Positions 16,057 through 23,497 of a DNA stretch of 29,814 nucleotides are shown in pieces. How positions within the stretch are numbered: position 1 is the stretch's first letter; every line of letters begins with the position of its first letter. The stretch covers positions 1 to 29,814 of the forward strand of contig JAUYSA010000247.1 of the NCBI GenBank assembly GCA_030696545.1. Reading direction: 5' to 3'. The position numbers and the translations under genes are program-made. Source of the stretch: Hyphomonadaceae bacterium. GTDB lineage: Bacteria; Pseudomonadota; Alphaproteobacteria; Caulobacterales; Hyphomonadaceae. The notes beneath the pieces are model-generated. The model had not been told where the DNA came from, searched no databases, and saw nothing but the letters and a program-made list of their open reading frames with translations.

Positions 16057-17463
16057 ATGTTGAGAGAAGCTGGTGACATTCCTGAGGAAGCAGACGTTGT
16101 CGTTCTCGGGGCTGGAATCGCCGGTCACTGCGCAGCCATCAGCGCAGCGGAAGCCGGTGCGCAGGTGCTATTTCTCGAAAAAAGTTCGCAACCTGGCGGC
16201 AGCTCCGCCATGGCTGGCGGCGGCTTCGTATTCGCCGAAACCGAACCTCAGAAGGCCGCCGGATCAACCTATACAAAACAGCAACTCCACGAAGACTTGC
16301 TCACCAGCGGTCAACGCAAGAACAATCCTGCGTTAGTTGATCTTTTCGTTGATAATCAACAGGCGTGTTTTGACTTTTTGCGCGCACATGGTGTAAAGTT
16401 TGACCTGACACCTGGCGGAATAATGTATATTACAGGCACGGGTCGGGCCATTACAAGCTTGCACATGGCGGCGCGCGCGAATCCCAACATCCAGTTCTTC
16501 ACTAAATCAGCAGCGACCCGACTGCAGCGTGCGCCGAACGGTGGGCGTGTTGAAGGCGCGCACGTCTATTTCGGAGATCGGGAGGTTTTCGTGAGAGCCC
16601 GCGGTGGAGTGGTTCTGGCCACTGGCGGCTTCTCTCGATCCAACGAGTTGCTGCAGGCGTTCGCGCCCGAATTGGTGAGCGCTTTGAAGCACGGAGGAAT
16701 CGCGAACACGGGCGATGGATTGATGATGGCGACCGATCTGGGCGCGGGCCTGGCGGATCTGGGGTACGTCACCGGTTCGTTTGGCGGCGCCATACGCGAC
16801 TATCCAAACACTGTGCAAAGATCAGATGAAGTTCCCCCGCTGTTGTTTTCCTTCTTAGTGGGCGGGATCATGGTCAACAAGCAAGGCAGGCGGTTCACGG
16901 ACGAGGGCCGAAGCTACAAGAAACTGAGCACGGTCGGGATGGAGCAAACCGAGGGGATCGGGTTTCAGATCTTCGATCAAAAATTAATGGATCAATCAAA
17001 CGACGACACGTCAGTGAACAACTACAAAGAGGCGATGGTCGGCGGCTATATCAAAAAAGCTCAAACGATTAGCGAATTAGCCGCCCTGATGGGAATCGAT
17101 GGCGAGGTGCTGTCGGCAAGCGTCGCCCGCTATAATGCTGATGTTGCTAACGGCGTGGACACGGAGTTTGGCCGGACTACGGCTTTGATGCCAATCGATA
17201 CGGCGCCCTACTACATTGCGGCAACGACGAACGCACTCACCTCCACCTATGGCGGCGTGACCGTCAATGGAGCGTTGACCGCAGTGGATTGGCTTGGCGA
17301 ACCCATCGAAGGGTTATTCGCGGCAGGTGAGGTGCTGGGCGGTTTCCACGGTGGCGGGTACTACAGCGCCACCTCTCTGTCCTCGTCGTCCACCTTCGGG
17401 ATGTGCGCTGGACGTCTCGCCGCGAAAGCGCCAGCATTGTTGAAGGAAGCGGTGCTTGGTTAA
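16057..17463 (+). CDS. FAD-dependent dehydrogenase (fumarate-reductase/KstD-type flavoprotein)
   Basis: A 468-residue flavoprotein of the FrdA/KstD/urocanate-reductase superfamily. The FAD Rossmann motif is VVVLGAGIAGHCAA (14-27), with the ribose-binding Glu in FLEKSSQPGGSSAMAGGG. A central capping domain follows, then ALTSTYGGVTVNGAL and the C-terminal FAEGEV-like segment FAAGEVLGGFHGGGYYSATSL. The fumarate-reductase His is kept (GGFHG), but the following Asn-Arg-Leu-Gly-Gly of true fumarate reductases is replaced by GGYYSATS, so it is probably a dehydrogenase or reductase of another CH-CH bond. Without a signal peptide or heme domain it should be soluble. Parts are AT-rich (one 60-base line is 37% GC). 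A ketosteroid-dehydrogenase-like role would fit the neighbourhood but is not shown. Confidence 0.88.
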   Translation: MLREAGDIPEEADVVVLGAGIAGHCAAISAAEAGAQVLFLEKSSQPGGSSAMAGGGFVFAETEPQKAAGSTYTKQQLHEDLLTSGQRKNNPALVDLFVDNQQACFDFLRAHGVKFDLTPGGIMYITGTGRAITSLHMAARANPNIQFFTKSAATRLQRAPNGGRVEGAHVYFGDREVFVRARGGVVLATGGFSRSNELLQAFAPELVSALKHGGIANTGDGLMMATDLGAGLADLGYVTGSFGGAIRDYPNTVQRSDEVPPLLFSFLVGGIMVNKQGRRFTDEGRSYKKLSTVGMEQTEGIGFQIFDQKLMDQSNDDTSVNNYKEAMVGGYIKKAQTISELAALMGIDGEVLSASVARYNADVANGVDTEFGRTTALMPIDTAPYYIAATTNALTSTYGGVTVNGALTAVDWLGEPIEGLFAAGEVLGGFHGGGYYSATSLSSSSTFGMCAGRLAAKAPALLKEAVLG

Positions 17464-17527
17464 GTGAGCGACACTCACACTTTGCGTGTCATGCTAGTCT
17501 AATGTTGACGGACTTTTATTGCTGATT

Positions 17528-17541
17528 TTGGCGTTCGCCAA
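17528..17541. promoter_or_regulatory. Inverted repeat upstream of SDR gene
   Basis: TTGGCG-TT-CGCCAA is a 6-base inverted repeat, 126 bases before the SDR start. A TTGACG (17505-17510) lies upstream without a good matching -10. The two-base centre is too small for an RNA loop, so an operator is more likely than a hairpin. Confidence 0.3.
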
Positions 17542-17666
17542 TTTGCAGTAGGGATTGTTCAACATCATCTTTAGCGACGACGCTTGCCGCTGGGTGCGGT
17601 CCGTCGGTCGGATGCGCAGCGCACCTATCTCAGCATGGACAGTTAGCAAGAATTGGGAGACGGCAA

Positions 17667-18461
17667 ATGACCGAGGGCATAGAGGGGAAGCTTGCGATCG
17701 TGACGGGCGCGGGCGGTGGTATCGGGCGCGCGACAGCGCTTCGGCTGGCGCGCGCCGGCGCCGATGTCGCTCTCCTGGACATCGATCTCGGACACGGAAA
17801 GAAGTGGGGCGAAGCGCTCTCCGCCGAGTCCGTTGTGGAAGAGGTGCGAGCCCTGGGGCGCCGCGCCTTTGGCTTCCAAGCCGATCTGGGCGATCGCGCG
17901 GAAGCGACCGGCGCGATCAAACAGGCGGTCGCCGAGTTGGGCGGGCTGGACATCCTGGTCAATGTCGCCGGCGGGGCGATCACGAAGATGGAGACGAGCT
18001 TCGCCTCCATCACGCCGGACGAGGACATGAATGTGCTGTTCAACGCCAATTACGCCTCGGCGGTGAATTGCTCACAGGCGGCGGTGCCCGTGCTGCGCGA
18101 ACGTGGTGGCGGCGTGATCGTGAACGTTTCGTCCCCTGCCGGCTTACGTGGGTCGGCCACTGGCTCTCTGGCGCATTACGGCGCCTCTAAAGCGGCGCTC
18201 AACATCTTCAGCCAGGCGCTTGCGGGCGAGGTCGGCAAGGACAAGATCCGCGTCAATGTCGTACTTCCAGGCTATACTCAATCCGGCCGCGTCGCGACGC
18301 TGACCCAGGCACGCGGTTTCAACCCGATTCCCACGAACGCACTCGGCCGCTTCCCGATGCCAGACGACGTCGCCAGGGGCATCGAATTCTTCTGCAGCGA
18401 TCTCGCCACGATGGTTACGGGGCAGATCCTGGCGGTCGATGGAGGCCCCAGCAGCGGCTGA
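17667..18461 (+). CDS. Short-chain dehydrogenase/reductase (SDR)
   Basis: A 264-residue classical SDR. The cofactor motif TGAGGGIG is at 13-20; Asp38 after the second strand (LLDID) favours NAD(H). VNVAGG (98-103) replaces the usual NNAG. The catalytic set is Ser155/156, Tyr171 and Lys175 (VNVSSPAGL...HYGASKAAL). The C-terminus TGQILAVDGGPSSG is standard. The loop after strand 2 is enlarged (residues 41-56, GHGKKWGEAL), which may shape the site. GGGAG lies 7 bases before the ATG. It follows the flavoprotein gene by 203 bases on the same strand. A hydroxyacyl or hydroxysteroid oxidation is plausible; the substrate is not readable. Confidence 0.93.
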   Translation: MTEGIEGKLAIVTGAGGGIGRATALRLARAGADVALLDIDLGHGKKWGEALSAESVVEEVRALGRRAFGFQADLGDRAEATGAIKQAVAELGGLDILVNVAGGAITKMETSFASITPDEDMNVLFNANYASAVNCSQAAVPVLRERGGGVIVNVSSPAGLRGSATGSLAHYGASKAALNIFSQALAGEVGKDKIRVNVVLPGYTQSGRVATLTQARGFNPIPTNALGRFPMPDDVARGIEFFCSDLATMVTGQILAVDGGPSSG

Positions 18462-18780
18462 CGCCTGCGCCATGCGCCTTCCCGCCATCCGCAATCTCAG
18501 CGGGCTCCTAGCGACGCATCAAAGATGCGTCGTTGGATGTCCGGCGCCATGAACGTCGGGCGATGAATCTTGAGATCGGGCTATCAGCGCAGAATTAGCC
18601 GCTAGTGAGCCCGCGTCTCGAGGCGTGAGGGATGACCAAATCAACAGCCCGCTCCGCCACTTCGACAGCGCACCCGAGGTGATGCGCCTCGTGTGATACG
18701 CGCGCCCCGTCGGACTGCGGCGGGTCATTAGAGTCTATCGTTGACCAGCGCAAGAAACGCCGAAAGCGGCGCAGTTGATA
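18462..18780. other. Gap between convergent genes with a strong hairpin
   Basis: These 319 bases separate the SDR and CMD-family genes, which converge. I see no gene. The notable element is the hairpin at 18512-18532 described separately; the rest shows no pattern I can name. Confidence 0.4.
18512..18532. terminator. Perfect 9-bp hairpin between convergent genes
   Basis: CGACGCATC and GATGCGTCG form a perfect 9-base-pair stem with loop AAA. It lies 50 bases after the SDR stop and can serve either strand. No T run follows, so termination by this stem alone is uncertain. Confidence 0.5.
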
Positions 18781-19338
18781 TTATATTTTGCCTGCTTTCG
18801 TCAGCGCTGAATTTAGAGACGCGACACCCATAGCCGTCGGAGCCGGTGGAATGCGCGCCACTTCACTGATGCGAGCCAAGAGCATGTAGCTGCCGATTGT
18901 GAACATCGTCTCTACCAGTTCCCGCATTGGATAATGCTTGGCCATCTCTTCAAACACGTCGTCGTCAACCCTGACATTCTGAACGACTTGCCTCGTGAAG
19001 GCGAACAACGCGCGGTGCTTGTCGCTGAAAACCGGATTGGTGACGTCATCACAGGCGATGGCGTCGATCTGAGCTTGAGGCACCCCCATCACAGCGGAAG
19101 CGATGTGGACGTGTTGAACCCACTGGTACTCACCTCTCTCGATATGCAAGGTGTAGAGCACGGCCAATTCCCGGTCATACGGAGGAAGCTGCAGCTGTGC
19201 GAAAATCGCTTCGATGAAGGGACGATAAGCCCTGGATGCAGTCGGGGCCTGCATCATTACTTGTCCGAACATAGGGCGATCGGCCATCACCTCCGTGTCC
19301 GTGTAATGCTCGGGCGGTGCGGGTGGAATTCTTTGCAT
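18781..19338 (-). CDS. Carboxymuconolactone decarboxylase (CMD) family protein
   Basis: A 185-residue all-helical protein of the CMD/AhpD-like family. The core reads LPPYDRELAVLYTLHIERGEYQWVQHVHIASAVMGVPQAQID (51-92). Glu70, His76 and His78 sit where the family carries its E-x-x-x-x-x-H-x-x-x-A motif. The C-x-x-C pair of AhpD peroxidases is absent, so a thiol-peroxidase role is unlikely. A second helical half follows (LFAFTRQVVQNVRVDDDVFEEMAKHY, then ELVETMFTIGSYMLLARISE). GAGGGA lies 8 bases before the ATG. Proteins of this type are common in degradation clusters and their reaction is usually unknown. It lies downstream of the SDR at 20339 on the same strand, 200 bases away. Confidence 0.9.
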   Translation of the reverse strand: MQRIPPAPPEHYTDTEVMADRPMFGQVMMQAPTASRAYRPFIEAIFAQLQLPPYDRELAVLYTLHIERGEYQWVQHVHIASAVMGVPQAQIDAIACDDVTNPVFSDKHRALFAFTRQVVQNVRVDDDVFEEMAKHYPMRELVETMFTIGSYMLLARISEVARIPPAPTAMGVASLNSALTKAGKI

Positions 19339-19538
19339 CAGGTCGTTCCCTCAAAATCCCATACGAACTCGCCCGCCATCGCTGTGATGGTCGATCAGTC
19401 GTTCTCGTCAGCGAGCCGTTCGAACCAGCGCGGACCAACTGGCGATTGGCGCAGAGCCCCTAAAGACGCTTATGTGGATTTGCGCGCTTTTCACAGCCGG
19501 TTTGATGCGGCTCGCGCCGGCATAGCCGCTCTCACCCT

Positions 19539-20339
19539 CTATTGTCCTCGCGAGACCTCCGCCTCGCCTGCGGGCAGGCTCGCCTGAAGAAGCGTGGTCA
19601 GCATTCCGCCGTCCACTGGAAGATCTATCCCATTGATGAAGCTCGACTCCGGGCGGCTCAGGAATACGATGGCGTCGGCGATGTCCTCGGGAGCGCCAAG
19701 GCGTCCCACGGGTATCGCAGCCTCACGGCGCCGACGCGCTTCAGGATTGCTATAAACGTCTTGGTTCATCCCGGTGAAGGTCGGACCTGGCGAAACGCTG
19801 TTGGAGCGAATTCCAAGAGGACCCCACTCCTGCGCCATAAGCTGGATCAAGGCGCAAAGCGCCGCCTTGCTCGGTCCATATGCTCCGATCATCGGCGGTG
19901 GCGATATAGCGCCGATTGACGCCGTGGCTACGATGGCTCCGCCCCTTCCTTCCATATGGGGAACGGCTGCTTGGCCAAGCAGCCAGGCAGCGCGCGTGTT
20001 CACCGCGAACGTACGCTCATAGTCCGCAATCGTGAGATCTCGCAGCGACCCGGGAATCAAAATTCCAGCATTGCTGACGATTACGTCCACGCCGCCAAAC
20101 CGCTTCACCACAAGGTCGACGAGGCGCTTGGGTTCTTCGGCATTCGCCAAATCAGCCGTCACCGTGAGAGTCTCTGCCTGCCCGTCGACAAGCCGCGCAG
20201 TTTCCTCCAAACCGGCCGAGTTCATGTCGGCTAGCACCAACCTAGGCGCATCCTCTTGACGCATGCGGGCGTCACGCACAAAAGCCAGTACAGTTGCGCG
20301 GCCTATACCGCTTGCCGCTCCAGTGATCAGAATATTCAT
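19539..20339 (-). CDS. Short-chain dehydrogenase/reductase (SDR)
   Basis: A 266-residue classical SDR. It begins directly with strand 1, MNILITGAASGIG (cofactor motif at 6-13). The second strand ends LVLADMN, with Asp38 pointing to NAD(H). SNAG is at 89-92. Ser141 (ATASIGA), Tyr154 and Lys158 (YGPSKAAL) form the catalytic set. The C-terminus FINGIDLPVDGGMLTTL is typical, followed by a short polar tail. Start ATG 20339 has only a distant GAGG. It is divergent from a third SDR at 20910 across 570 bases. It is distinct from the other two SDRs, so a recent duplication is unlikely. Confidence 0.92.
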   Translation of the reverse strand: MNILITGAASGIGRATVLAFVRDARMRQEDAPRLVLADMNSAGLEETARLVDGQAETLTVTADLANAEEPKRLVDLVVKRFGGVDVIVSNAGILIPGSLRDLTIADYERTFAVNTRAAWLLGQAAVPHMEGRGGAIVATASIGAISPPPMIGAYGPSKAALCALIQLMAQEWGPLGIRSNSVSPGPTFTGMNQDVYSNPEARRRREAAIPVGRLGAPEDIADAIVFLSRPESSFINGIDLPVDGGMLTTLLQASLPAGEAEVSRGQ

Positions 20340-20909
20340 TTCGCGAACATGGACCTCGGGTTGCTTTGGGTCGAAGAATGCATCTGACCTTTGAACTAAG
20401 ACGCTGCGCTGCAGCAGGCAGAACGCCGGCGCGTTGGAGTGATCGTCGCGACCCCAGTTTCCGGCGCCTCTGGACTGAGGCTCAGCATGTGCTGGTGATG
20501 CACGAAAGGGCTCTGGATGACGTCAGGGCGCGATTCGACTCGCAGCGCGAACGCCGCCTCGATGCTGACGCCCGGCCCAAGTTTCAGCCGCCATCGGTTT
20601 CCCCTTAGCGTCCCTCGACCCTTCCTAATCGGTCTCGTGACATCCAGCAGTTCGCTGTATTGACTTTTCAGAGAGTATCTATGGGCGCCGGCGCCGACAA
20701 GTCCCTGGGGCGGCTTGGCTCGCGGCGCTTGAAGACATAGTCTGCATCTCGCGTAACTTAGCGCACTTCCATTAAAGAGTGGAACTCCTGCTGCGAGTGC
20801 GTCATCACCATCTGCCGTAGGCTCGCATCTTTATGAGCAGACGCGAATCGTACCACCTCAGCGAACCGCGAGGTGCATTGCTTCCGGGAGTGAGGATCGT
20901 GGAGAGCCA
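20340..20909. other. Long divergent gap between two SDR genes
   Basis: These 570 bases have no gene I can support. On the minus strand a frame is open without stops from 20830 to 20396 (about 144 codons) but contains no ATG until near its end and no ribosome site. Part of it reads like protein (LGPGVSIEAAFALRVES, then SPFVHHQHMLSL), so it may be a decayed gene. The promoters of both SDRs should lie here; no clear -35/-10 pair was found. Confidence 0.3.
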
Positions 20910-21713
20910 ATGAGTCGCCTAGACGGCAAGGTCGCCCTTATTACCGGCGGCGCACGTGGCATCGGCAAGGAAACCGCGCGGTTGATGGCGCTCGCTGGGG
21001 CGAAAGTCGTTGTCGGAGACATACTCGAGAGCGTGGGGCGAGAGACGGTTGAATCCATCCGAGCCACCGGAGGCGCAGCTGAGTTCGTGCGACTGGACGT
21101 CACGAAGGAACAGGATTGGGCAGCTGCGATCGACACCGCAACACGAAGCTTTGGGAAGCTCGACGCGCTCGTAAACAACGCCGGCCTGTTTATCGGCAAG
21201 GGAATCGAAGACAGCACGCTTGAGGACTGGAACCTTCTGCTCTCGGTAAATATGACGGGCGTCTACCTTGGAACCAAACTTGCCCTGCCCGCCCTGCGCG
21301 CGGCGGCGCAAGAGAGCGAGCATGGCAGCGCGATCGTCAACGTCGCGTCCATCGCCGGCATTGTGGGATCGCAGCTCGACCCGCTTTATTCGGCGACAAA
21401 GGGCGGCGTCACGTTGTTCACAAAATCCGCTGCGCTTGAATTCGGCCGGAAGGGTTACCGGATCCGCGTGAATTCCATGCACCCCGGCGTGATCCAAACG
21501 GAGATGGGGGAGAAATCCTTGCTCACTCGCGCTCAACGGACGGGCAGCAACGACACCGGCCCATCGAAGGCTTTCATGGCCGAAGCGACTCCACTGGGCC
21601 GCTTGGGTGTGCCCGAGGACATCGCCAAGGCGATCGTCTTCCTCGCCTCCGATGATGCGCGCTATATGACCGGCGCGAGCTTGGTCGTGGATGGCGGCGT
21701 AACTGCGGCTTAG
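20910..21713 (+). CDS. Short-chain dehydrogenase/reductase (SDR)
   Basis: A 267-residue classical SDR resembling 3alpha/7alpha/20beta-hydroxysteroid dehydrogenases and cyclopentanol dehydrogenases. It opens MSRLDGKVALITGGARGIGK (motif TGGARGIG at 12-19). VVVGDI with Asp37 suggests NAD(H). NNAG is at 89-92. VNVASIAG carries Ser147, and LYSATKGGV carries Tyr160 and Lys164. Between the active site and the C-terminus it has MHPGVIQTEMGEKSL and a basic insert around 208-225. The end YMTGASLVVDGGVTAA is standard. GGAGAG is 4-5 bases before the ATG. A role as hydroxysteroid-type dehydrogenase would suit the neighbourhood but is inferred from family resemblance only. Confidence 0.93.
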   Translation: MSRLDGKVALITGGARGIGKETARLMALAGAKVVVGDILESVGRETVESIRATGGAAEFVRLDVTKEQDWAAAIDTATRSFGKLDALVNNAGLFIGKGIEDSTLEDWNLLLSVNMTGVYLGTKLALPALRAAAQESEHGSAIVNVASIAGIVGSQLDPLYSATKGGVTLFTKSAALEFGRKGYRIRVNSMHPGVIQTEMGEKSLLTRAQRTGSNDTGPSKAFMAEATPLGRLGVPEDIAKAIVFLASDDARYMTGASLVVDGGVTAA

Positions 21714-21844
21714 AGCCGATTCCGCCATATCGGGCTTAAAGCTCCCACCAGCCGTTCCGAGACCGAGAGCGATGCTCGTATTCCGGCGCCAACCACAGCC
21801 ATTCAATCAGGGGCGCGGCGTAACCAGCCGGGAGATCTACAAGA

Positions 21845-22642
21845 TCAACCGCCCTGACTGAGTGGCGGTCCCTCAAGGCTTGAAGCAGAATGTCCCTGCC
21901 CATTTCGCGCTGGGGCCAGCGTGAATGAATGCAGTGCGTGCGCAAGGCCGTTCGGGTCGGAGAAGAATGGAGAATGGTCCGCCTGAAGTGTAGCAATCCC
22001 TGCTACGCCGGCGCGTTGGTGCATGAAGCGTTGCATTTCTAACGAAAGCGCCCGGTCCTCAGTGCACTCCACGTAGAATCGAGGCGTGCGGCCATGGCGC
22101 TGCAGACTGAGCGAAAGCGGAGTGGCGCCTGGCGCCATCGATTGTTCGACCGCGAGCTTGGACTGGGCGAAAGCCACCTGCTCGTCGGTGCAGAGGTGAT
22201 AGAAAACGTCGCGTTGATGGTCGGTGGGCACCGCAGCAAAGCCGGTTTGAGGATCAAACTTCAAGACACGCCGCAGAGACGATGAGTGCTCGTTCGCGTT
22301 TAAGTCTCGAAGCGACTCGCCATTTTGCGGCATGAACGCCGTGACATACACGAGGCCTGAAAGGTTATCCGGCGCCAATTCGGCGGCTTGCGTAATCGCC
22401 ACACCCCCAAGTGAATGACCTACTAACCACACGTCGTGCCCCAGTTCAGAGACGGCTGCGACAATCTTGGTTACGTATTTTTCAAGTGTCACCTCATGCA
22501 GTGGTGTCGAATCATCGCCCAGTCCGGGCAAATCGATGGCGCGTGACGTGTGCCCGAGCTCTTCGAGAAGTGGTTGGACTTCTCGCCAGCACCACGCTCC
22601 GTGCCATGCACCGTGGATGAGTAAAAACTGCGCCACACTCAC
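21845..22642 (-). CDS. Alpha/beta hydrolase (EstC/methylesterase-like)
   Basis: About 265 residues, of the alpha/beta hydrolases related to plant methylesterases, hydroxynitrile lyases and bacterial EstC. FLLIHGAWHGAWCW gives the oxyanion region. LVGHSLGGVAI puts the nucleophile Ser at 78. LVYVTAFMPQNGE follows, and near the end TLQADHSPFFSDPNGLA contains the catalytic His. The last 25 or so residues form an unusual polar tail. The frame is open upstream to 22753, but the family begins at VAQFLLIHG, so GTG 22642 or 22636 is preferred; GAGGTGA is close to both, with poor spacing. It likely hydrolyses a small ester. It lies downstream of the SnoaL-like gene on the same strand, 226 bases away. 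Confidence 0.9.
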   Translation of the reverse strand: MSVAQFLLIHGAWHGAWCWREVQPLLEELGHTSRAIDLPGLGDDSTPLHEVTLEKYVTKIVAAVSELGHDVWLVGHSLGGVAITQAAELAPDNLSGLVYVTAFMPQNGESLRDLNANEHSSSLRRVLKFDPQTGFAAVPTDHQRDVFYHLCTDEQVAFAQSKLAVEQSMAPGATPLSLSLQRHGRTPRFYVECTEDRALSLEMQRFMHQRAGVAGIATLQADHSPFFSDPNGLAHALHSFTLAPARNGQGHSASSLEGPPLSQGG

Positions 22643-22868
22643 CTCAATTGTTGTCGTGTTTTGGGGAGGACCAACGATCACGGGCCGTCCGAGACGGTCG
22701 CATCGTGCATATTCAGAATCAAGGGCGTCGATCATCGTCAGCGGCCGCTCCACGACGCGGTCGAAGAGGCGACTCGCGCTCTAGCCGCTGGGCGCTCGAG
22801 AACGGCGACAAGCTTTCAAGCAAAGCCCAAAAGCCAAAGCAACGTCGACCGCAGGAGGATGGCCTCTC

Positions 22869-23372
22869 CTAAGCGAACGCACGCATCACGGCGTAGGATG
22901 GGTCGTCTTGGCCGCGGCGTTCGCGGCTGCGCAGTTCGACGATATCGCGAACCTCGTCCAGGTCGAACATCACCTGCCGGTTGTCGATCCCCCACACGCC
23001 GCCCCGACGCGACCATTTGTCGATGTATCGGCACCAATAGGTGATCTGCTGCAGTTTGCCCGTTCGCATCGTCCGAAGCGTGGCCGTGACATAGGCCTCG
23101 CTGCCGGCGCTGTCCCCGTCGAGATCGATGAGGATGTTCGAGACCTGGTGGGAATGGTTCAGGAAATCGAGATGCCGCTCGCAGATCCAATTTATCGCGT
23201 CGCGACCCGGTCCTTTGTACATCTCGTAGTCGGCCTGAGCGTCTTCATGGAAGATCGACCGGCCGAGCGGAACATCCAAACGATCCACCGCGCGACAGTA
23301 TCTGTAGATGCGCTCGCGTATCGCCTCGCGATCGGCGAGGTCCCGCAACAACCCTTCCGCAACGTTCGACAT
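22869..23372 (-). CDS. SnoaL-like (NTF2-fold) protein, candidate dehydratase
   Basis: A 167-residue cone-shaped alpha+beta-barrel protein of the SnoaL_4 group, which includes BaiE bile-acid 7alpha-dehydratase, LinA and scytalone dehydratase. The start ATG 23372 (MSNVAEGLLRDLADREAIRE) is preferred to an extension from 23483; GGGG lies 8 bases upstream. Helix 1 ends IYRYCRAVDRLD with Tyr25 and Asp30, spaced like Tyr30/Asp35 of BaiE. LDFLNHSHQVSN supplies His73 and His75, near the expected catalytic His. The strands TATLRTMRTGKLQQITYWCRYIDKW and WGIDNRQVMFD complete the fold. An active dehydratase is therefore plausible, though many relatives have unknown function. It is divergent from the CoA-transferase at 23498. 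Confidence 0.88.
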   Translation of the reverse strand: MSNVAEGLLRDLADREAIRERIYRYCRAVDRLDVPLGRSIFHEDAQADYEMYKGPGRDAINWICERHLDFLNHSHQVSNILIDLDGDSAGSEAYVTATLRTMRTGKLQQITYWCRYIDKWSRRGGVWGIDNRQVMFDLDEVRDIVELRSRERRGQDDPSYAVMRAFA

Positions 23373-23497
23373 CTCCGCACCCCACGTCAACCTGCGCCAT
23401 AGTCCATTTTGTTTGAATGAAATAACATCTACGATAATCGCTGACCACCTTAGCGTCCGCCCCATGTCCGATGGGCAAATCACACCAGGAGAGACTT
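23373..23497. promoter_or_regulatory. Divergent promoter region, SnoaL-like gene and CoA-transferase
   Basis: These 125 bases must drive both genes. An AT-rich core at 23405-23440 contains TTGAAT (23413-23418), a 16-base spacer and TAATCG (23435-23440), a weak plus-strand promoter for the CoA-transferase. Sharing one control region suggests the dehydratase candidate and the CoA-transferase act together. Confidence 0.4.

Noticed and set aside
16057..17463. Firm naming of the flavoprotein as 3-ketosteroid-1-dehydrogenase
   Set aside because: The C-terminal FAD segment looks more like the fumarate/urocanate reductase branch, and the KstD tyrosines could not be placed by eye.
18481..18780. Small gene or tRNA in the gap between convergent SDR and CMD genes
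   Set aside because: No cloverleaf and no frame with a ribosome site; only a hairpin was found.
20919..21806. A 295-codon minus-strand frame opposite the third SDR
   Set aside because: The plus-strand SDR has a complete cofactor and Ser-Tyr-Lys set; the opposite frame matches no family.
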